From assembly GCF_020217025.1 (NCBI RefSeq), contig NZ_JAIWOF010000058.1, positions 1 to 10,000 of the forward strand: a stretch of 10,000 bases of DNA, read 5' to 3'. A program made the translations under genes and the position numbers. Every line of letters begins with the position of its first letter. Within the stretch, counting starts at the first letter, position 1. Shown piece after piece: positions 7,548 through 10,000 of the stretch. The notes under the pieces are model-generated. The model worked only from the letters and a program-made list of their open reading frames with translations. It was not told the DNA's origin and did no database searches. The DNA comes from Flavobacterium sp. GTDB lineage: Bacteria; Bacteroidota; Bacteroidia; Flavobacteriales; Flavobacteriaceae.

Positions 7548-7653
7548 TTTTTGTTTAAATCAATCCCTGGTAAGGATTTCAAATCAATGCAAAAGAAGTT
7601 AAAAACTAAACGCATTTCTAATTATAATATTTAGACTTTTAAATATCTTTATA

Positions 7654-8004
7654 ATGATTAACATAAAAGACCATAAAGAAAAAATATATCCAATTTTAGT
7701 TTTTGGAATTATTTTAATTGTGATGTATTTTATAAATAGATATGAAAATTCAAAACCTAAAATTTCAATTTATGGAAAAGTAATAAGTTATGAAATCGCA
7801 GCAAATATTCAATCATACTATATTTATAAATTTCAATATGAGGGGAAATTTTATAAAAGCACAAAATTAACTTCTGAATTAAACAAAAAAATAATTGGTA
7901 GATGTTTTGTAGTTTATATTGACCCAAATGATCCAGATAATTCTGATTTAGATTTGAGTAGAGAAGTAAATTGTGAGAATTTTCTAATATCACCACAACG
8001 ATAG
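7654..8004 (+). CDS. Small single-pass membrane protein, unknown function
   Basis: A 116-residue protein. A basic, charged N-terminus (NIKDHKEK) leads to one hydrophobic helix (about residues 11-27, ending in RYENSK). The rest, probably outside the cytoplasm, is rich in beta strands: ISIYGKVISYE, SYYIYKFQYEGKFYKS and RCFVVYIDPNDPDNSDLD. The pattern of an anchor followed by G-V-I-Y, YEGKFYKS and a VVYIDPNDP strand recalls DUF3592-like small membrane proteins, but I would not name a family. Two Cys (84 and 107) could form a disulfide. It sits 106 bases after mfd, in sequence that looks more AT-rich than mfd. That gap holds only a weak 5-bp hairpin and an AT-rich inverted repeat, and I find no convincing promoter. 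It converges with the gene at 8031 after 26 bases. Confidence 0.75.
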   Translation: MINIKDHKEKIYPILVFGIILIVMYFINRYENSKPKISIYGKVISYEIAANIQSYYIYKFQYEGKFYKSTKLTSELNKKIIGRCFVVYIDPNDPDNSDLDLSREVNCENFLISPQR

Positions 8005-8030
8005 CGCAATTTTAGACATGACAGGTTTAT

Positions 8031-8357
8031 TTATCCTCTAAACAAATCATTCAAATCTCGTTTTTCTTTTAATTTCTTCAGTTTTTTCTTGTCTTGAATT
8101 GTGAAAGTTAGTAGCATGATGGCGCAAATTACCACATAAGAAAAAGCAACTACACTATAACATAATGGATAATTGTAATCGAAATAATCAATAAGAGGTT
8201 TTGAATTTCGTTTGCTATATTCAGGAGCAATTAATGTGACTAAAACACCAACTAAGACTAATCGCAGCCAATAATTTTTTAAATAATTGGGGCGATTTTC
8301 TAATTCTTGAATTTGGAAATTAAGACTTTTTAACCTTCGCTCTTTTAAATCACTCAT
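8031..8357 (-). CDS. Small two-helix membrane protein at the end of the radA operon
   Basis: A 108-residue protein with a charged N-terminal helix, possibly a short coiled coil (SDLKERRLKSLNFQIQELE). A first hydrophobic segment spans about residues 28-45, a short loop (KRNSKPLIDYFDYNYP) follows, and a second runs from about 65 to 87. The tail is strongly basic (QDKKKLKKLKEKRDL). Basic residues at both ends predict that both termini are cytoplasmic, with the loop outside. I recognise no family. The ATG is two bases after the radA stop codon, so it is the last gene of the radA transcript. No terminator hairpin is evident in the 26 bases before the convergent neighbour. Expression is likely because of the tight spacing, but the gene may be strain- or genus-specific. 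Confidence 0.75.
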   Translation of the reverse strand: MSDLKERRLKSLNFQIQELENRPNYLKNYWLRLVLVGVLVTLIAPEYSKRNSKPLIDYFDYNYPLCYSVVAFSYVVICAIMLLTFTIQDKKKLKKLKEKRDLNDLFRG

Positions 8358-8359
8358 AA

Positions 8360-9721
8360 TTACCCAAACAACTCACTCACCACATCTTCTATCTTCGCTA
8401 CTAGAACAATTTTGATTTCCGTATTTTTCAACGAAATTTTGTTGTGCTTCGAAACAAAAATAGTCGTAAAACCTAATTTTTCGGCTTCTTGAATACGTTG
8501 TTCAATGCGGTTAACGGGTCTAATTTCACCTGAAAGTCCTACTTCTCCTGCAAAGCAAAAACCTTCTGCAATGGCAATGTCTTCGTTTGAGGATAAAATA
8601 GCAGCAACAACAGCTAAATCAATCGCGGTATCTTCTACTGAAATTCCACCTGTTACGTTTAAGAATACGTCTTTTGTGCCTAATCTGAAACCAGCACGTT
8701 TTTCTAAAACGGCTAAAATCATGTTTAATCGTTTAGCGTTATACCCTGTGGTGCTGCGTTGCGGTGTTCCATAAACGGCAGTGCTTACCAAAGCTTGAAT
8801 TTCTAGCATCAATGGACGCATGCCTTCTAAAGTGGTGGCAATCGCAGTTCCTGAAAGTTGTTCGTCTTTGTGTGAAATTAAAATTTCAGATGGATTGTCT
8901 ACTTCGCGTAAACCAGAACCTTGCATTTCGTAAATACCTAATTCGGCAGTAGAACCAAAACGGTTTTTTAAAGAACGTAAAATGCGATACACGTGATTTC
9001 TATCGCCTTCAAATTGTAAAACGGTATCCACCATGTGTTCTAAAATCTTGGGTCCAGCAATGGTCCCGTCTTTGGTAATGTGTCCGATTAAAAGTACTGG
9101 AGTATTGGTCTCTTTGGCAAATTTTATCAACTCGGCTGTACATTCTCTAATCTGAGAAATACTTCCTGCTGACGATTCAATATAATCCGTATGCAAGGTT
9201 TGAATCGAATCGATAATAACAATATCAGGTTCAATTTCTAAAATTTGACGGAAGATATTTTGGGTTTTGGTTTCGGTTAAAATGTAGCAATTATCGCCAT
9301 TAGAAGTAATACGTTCGGCACGCATTTTAATTTGTTTTTGGCTTTCTTCTCCCGAAACATAAAGGGTTTTGTAGGGTAATTTTAAAGCAATTTGCAAGAG
9401 CAACGTACTTTTTCCAATTCCTGGTTCGCCACCTAACAATGTTAGTGAACCCGGAACCAATCCGCCACCCAAAACCCGATTCAACTCGTTATCTGTTGTG
9501 TTCAATCGGATTTCTTGTGCGGTATCTATTTCTTTTACAAGTAAAGGTTTTGTAACTGCTTTAGAAGTAGCCGTTGTGGTTTTCCACGCTACTTTTTCTT
9601 CTTTTTGAACCAATTCTTCTACAATGGTATTCCATTCTTTACAGGCGTTACATTGACCTTGCCATTTTGAATATTGGGTGCCACAATTTTGGCAAAAGAA
9701 AGCCGTTTTTACTTTACTCAT
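8360..9721 (-). CDS. radA: DNA repair protein RadA (Sms)
   Basis: RadA is a RecA-like hexameric helicase that drives branch migration of recombination intermediates and helps process stalled forks and D-loops. The 453 residues match the family's usual length. An N-terminal zinc finger has C10-x2-C13 and C24-x2-C27. The ATPase core has Walker A GEPGIGKST (98-106), a Walker B strand DIVIIDS (166-172) and the RadA signature KNRFGS (252-257). The C-terminal part (about 280-453) is the Lon-protease-like domain, with LNVTGGISVEDTAIDLAV and FAGEVGLSGEIRPV; in RadA it is structural and not proteolytic. It begins 6 bases after the TPR gene stop and ends 2 bases before the small membrane gene, so it is the middle gene of an operon whose promoter is off-window. 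Every key residue I checked is present. Confidence 0.97.
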   Translation of the reverse strand: MSKVKTAFFCQNCGTQYSKWQGQCNACKEWNTIVEELVQKEEKVAWKTTTATSKAVTKPLLVKEIDTAQEIRLNTTDNELNRVLGGGLVPGSLTLLGGEPGIGKSTLLLQIALKLPYKTLYVSGEESQKQIKMRAERITSNGDNCYILTETKTQNIFRQILEIEPDIVIIDSIQTLHTDYIESSAGSISQIRECTAELIKFAKETNTPVLLIGHITKDGTIAGPKILEHMVDTVLQFEGDRNHVYRILRSLKNRFGSTAELGIYEMQGSGLREVDNPSEILISHKDEQLSGTAIATTLEGMRPLMLEIQALVSTAVYGTPQRSTTGYNAKRLNMILAVLEKRAGFRLGTKDVFLNVTGGISVEDTAIDLAVVAAILSSNEDIAIAEGFCFAGEVGLSGEIRPVNRIEQRIQEAEKLGFTTIFVSKHNKISLKNTEIKIVLVAKIEDVVSELFG

Positions 9722-9727
9722 TTGGTG

Positions 9728-10000
9728 TTATTCTTGTTTTTTTTCTTCTGTTGGAGTTTCAGCTGGTACTTCCGCTGGTGCTTCTTCCGTTGGTTTGTCT
9801 GGTTTTCCTTTTAAAGCCTCGGCTCTATTTAGCATAAAATCTTTAGTAATTTCACGAATTGGTTCTTGAGTAAAAGCACGTTGATAGGTTTTAATAGCTC
9901 TCTTATAATTACCTGTTTTTTCGTAATATAAAGCTTCGTGATATGTTCCTAAAGTGGTTTTTGGATAATGTTTGTTAGCATAATCACTTAAAGTCAATAA
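9728..10000 (-). CDS. TPR-containing protein, C-terminal part (5' end off-window)
   Basis: The frame is open to the right edge (leucine codons at 9995-10000), so this is the end of a longer protein; the in-frame TTG at 9997 should not be taken as the start. About 90 residues are visible. They contain one good tetratricopeptide repeat, TYHEALYYEKTGNYKRAI followed by KTYQRAFTQEP, with the typical G-Y-A-Y-A-P spacing, then a further helix (EITKDFMLNRAEALKG). The tail is a low-complexity Pro/Glu/Ala stretch in which PTEE occurs twice. TPRs mediate protein contacts. In flavobacteria such a C-terminal TPR can belong to an exported alpha/beta-hydrolase (esterase-like) protein, but that is only a guess from memory. 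The stop is 6 bases before radA, so they share a transcript. Confidence 0.8.
   Translation of the reverse strand, partial: LLTLSDYANKHYPKTTLGTYHEALYYEKTGNYKRAIKTYQRAFTQEPIREITKDFMLNRAEALKGKPDKPTEEAPAEVPAETPTEEKKQE

Noticed and set aside
7562..7578. Hairpin after mfd (AATCC/GGATT, 7-base loop) as a terminator
   Set aside because: The stem is only 5 bp and no T tract follows, so it is too weak to call.
7557..7588. Direct repeat AAATCAAT, two copies 24 bases apart after mfd
   Set aside because: Eight AT-rich bases in two copies carry no weight as a repeat array or attachment site.
7543..7610. 10-bp inverted repeat (TTTAGTTTTT at 7543-7552 and AAAAACTAAA at 7601-7610)
   Set aside because: It is almost purely A/T with a 48-base loop and overlaps the mfd stop; it is expected by chance in this background.
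7644..7651. TATCTTTA as a -7 promoter element for the gene at 7654
   Set aside because: It misses the final G of TANNTTTG and is only two bases from the ATG, too close for a start of transcription upstream of the codon.
8505..9869. Plus-strand open frames opposite radA and the TPR gene
   Set aside because: The minus-strand genes have clear domain motifs, and the antisense frames have low-complexity or unrecognisable translations.
9995..9997. TTG at 9997 as the start of the TPR gene
   Set aside because: The codon before it is also sense and the frame runs off the window, so the gene is truncated by the window edge and does not start there.

Overview
The window looks like chromosomal DNA from a flavobacterium (Bacteroidota, Flavobacterium or a close relative). 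The evidence is the AT-rich sequence, Bacteroidota-type -7 elements (TANNTTTG) in front of two genes, a near absence of strong Shine-Dalgarno sequences, several lipoproteins including one whose lipobox Cys is followed by a Ser-Asp-Asp-Asp-Asp export-type signal, and a short-chain-type L-threonine 3-dehydrogenase of the kind known from Flavobacterium. There is no rRNA, tRNA, CRISPR array, insertion sequence, integrase or phage gene, and no gene-free stretch longer than about 220 bases.

Layout. Bases 1-1170 (+) hold the 3' part of a succinate-semialdehyde-type aldehyde dehydrogenase, followed one base later by a SnoaL/NTF2-like lipoprotein and a strong intrinsic terminator. Bases 1317-2354 (+) hold a two-gene unit: a membrane-anchored protein with a degenerate heavy-metal-associated (HMA-like) fold, then a lipoprotein with a group 1 truncated-haemoglobin-like domain. 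It ends at a terminator that also lies just past the end of the convergent gene. Bases 2405-3361 (-) encode L-threonine 3-dehydrogenase. A 221-base divergent intergenic region separates it from an unrecognised lipoprotein (3583-4185, +), which is followed 8 bases later by mfd (4194-7547, +; TTG start), the transcription-repair coupling factor. Next come an AT-rich single-pass membrane protein (7654-8004, +) and, facing it, a minus-strand operon: the 3' end of a TPR-containing gene (running off the right edge), radA (8360-9721) and a two-helix membrane protein (8031-8357).

How the genes work together. Two housekeeping DNA repair genes, mfd and radA, converge on a pair of small orphan membrane-protein genes. 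The metabolic genes (semialdehyde dehydrogenase, threonine dehydrogenase) are routine amino-acid and C4 metabolism. The most unusual part is the envelope-directed globin-like lipoprotein and its HMA-like membrane partner, with a small palindrome in the upstream gap; a role in haem, gas or redox handling at the cell surface is inference only. Most of the rest is ordinary core genome, and I found no convincing undescribed defence or mobile system.
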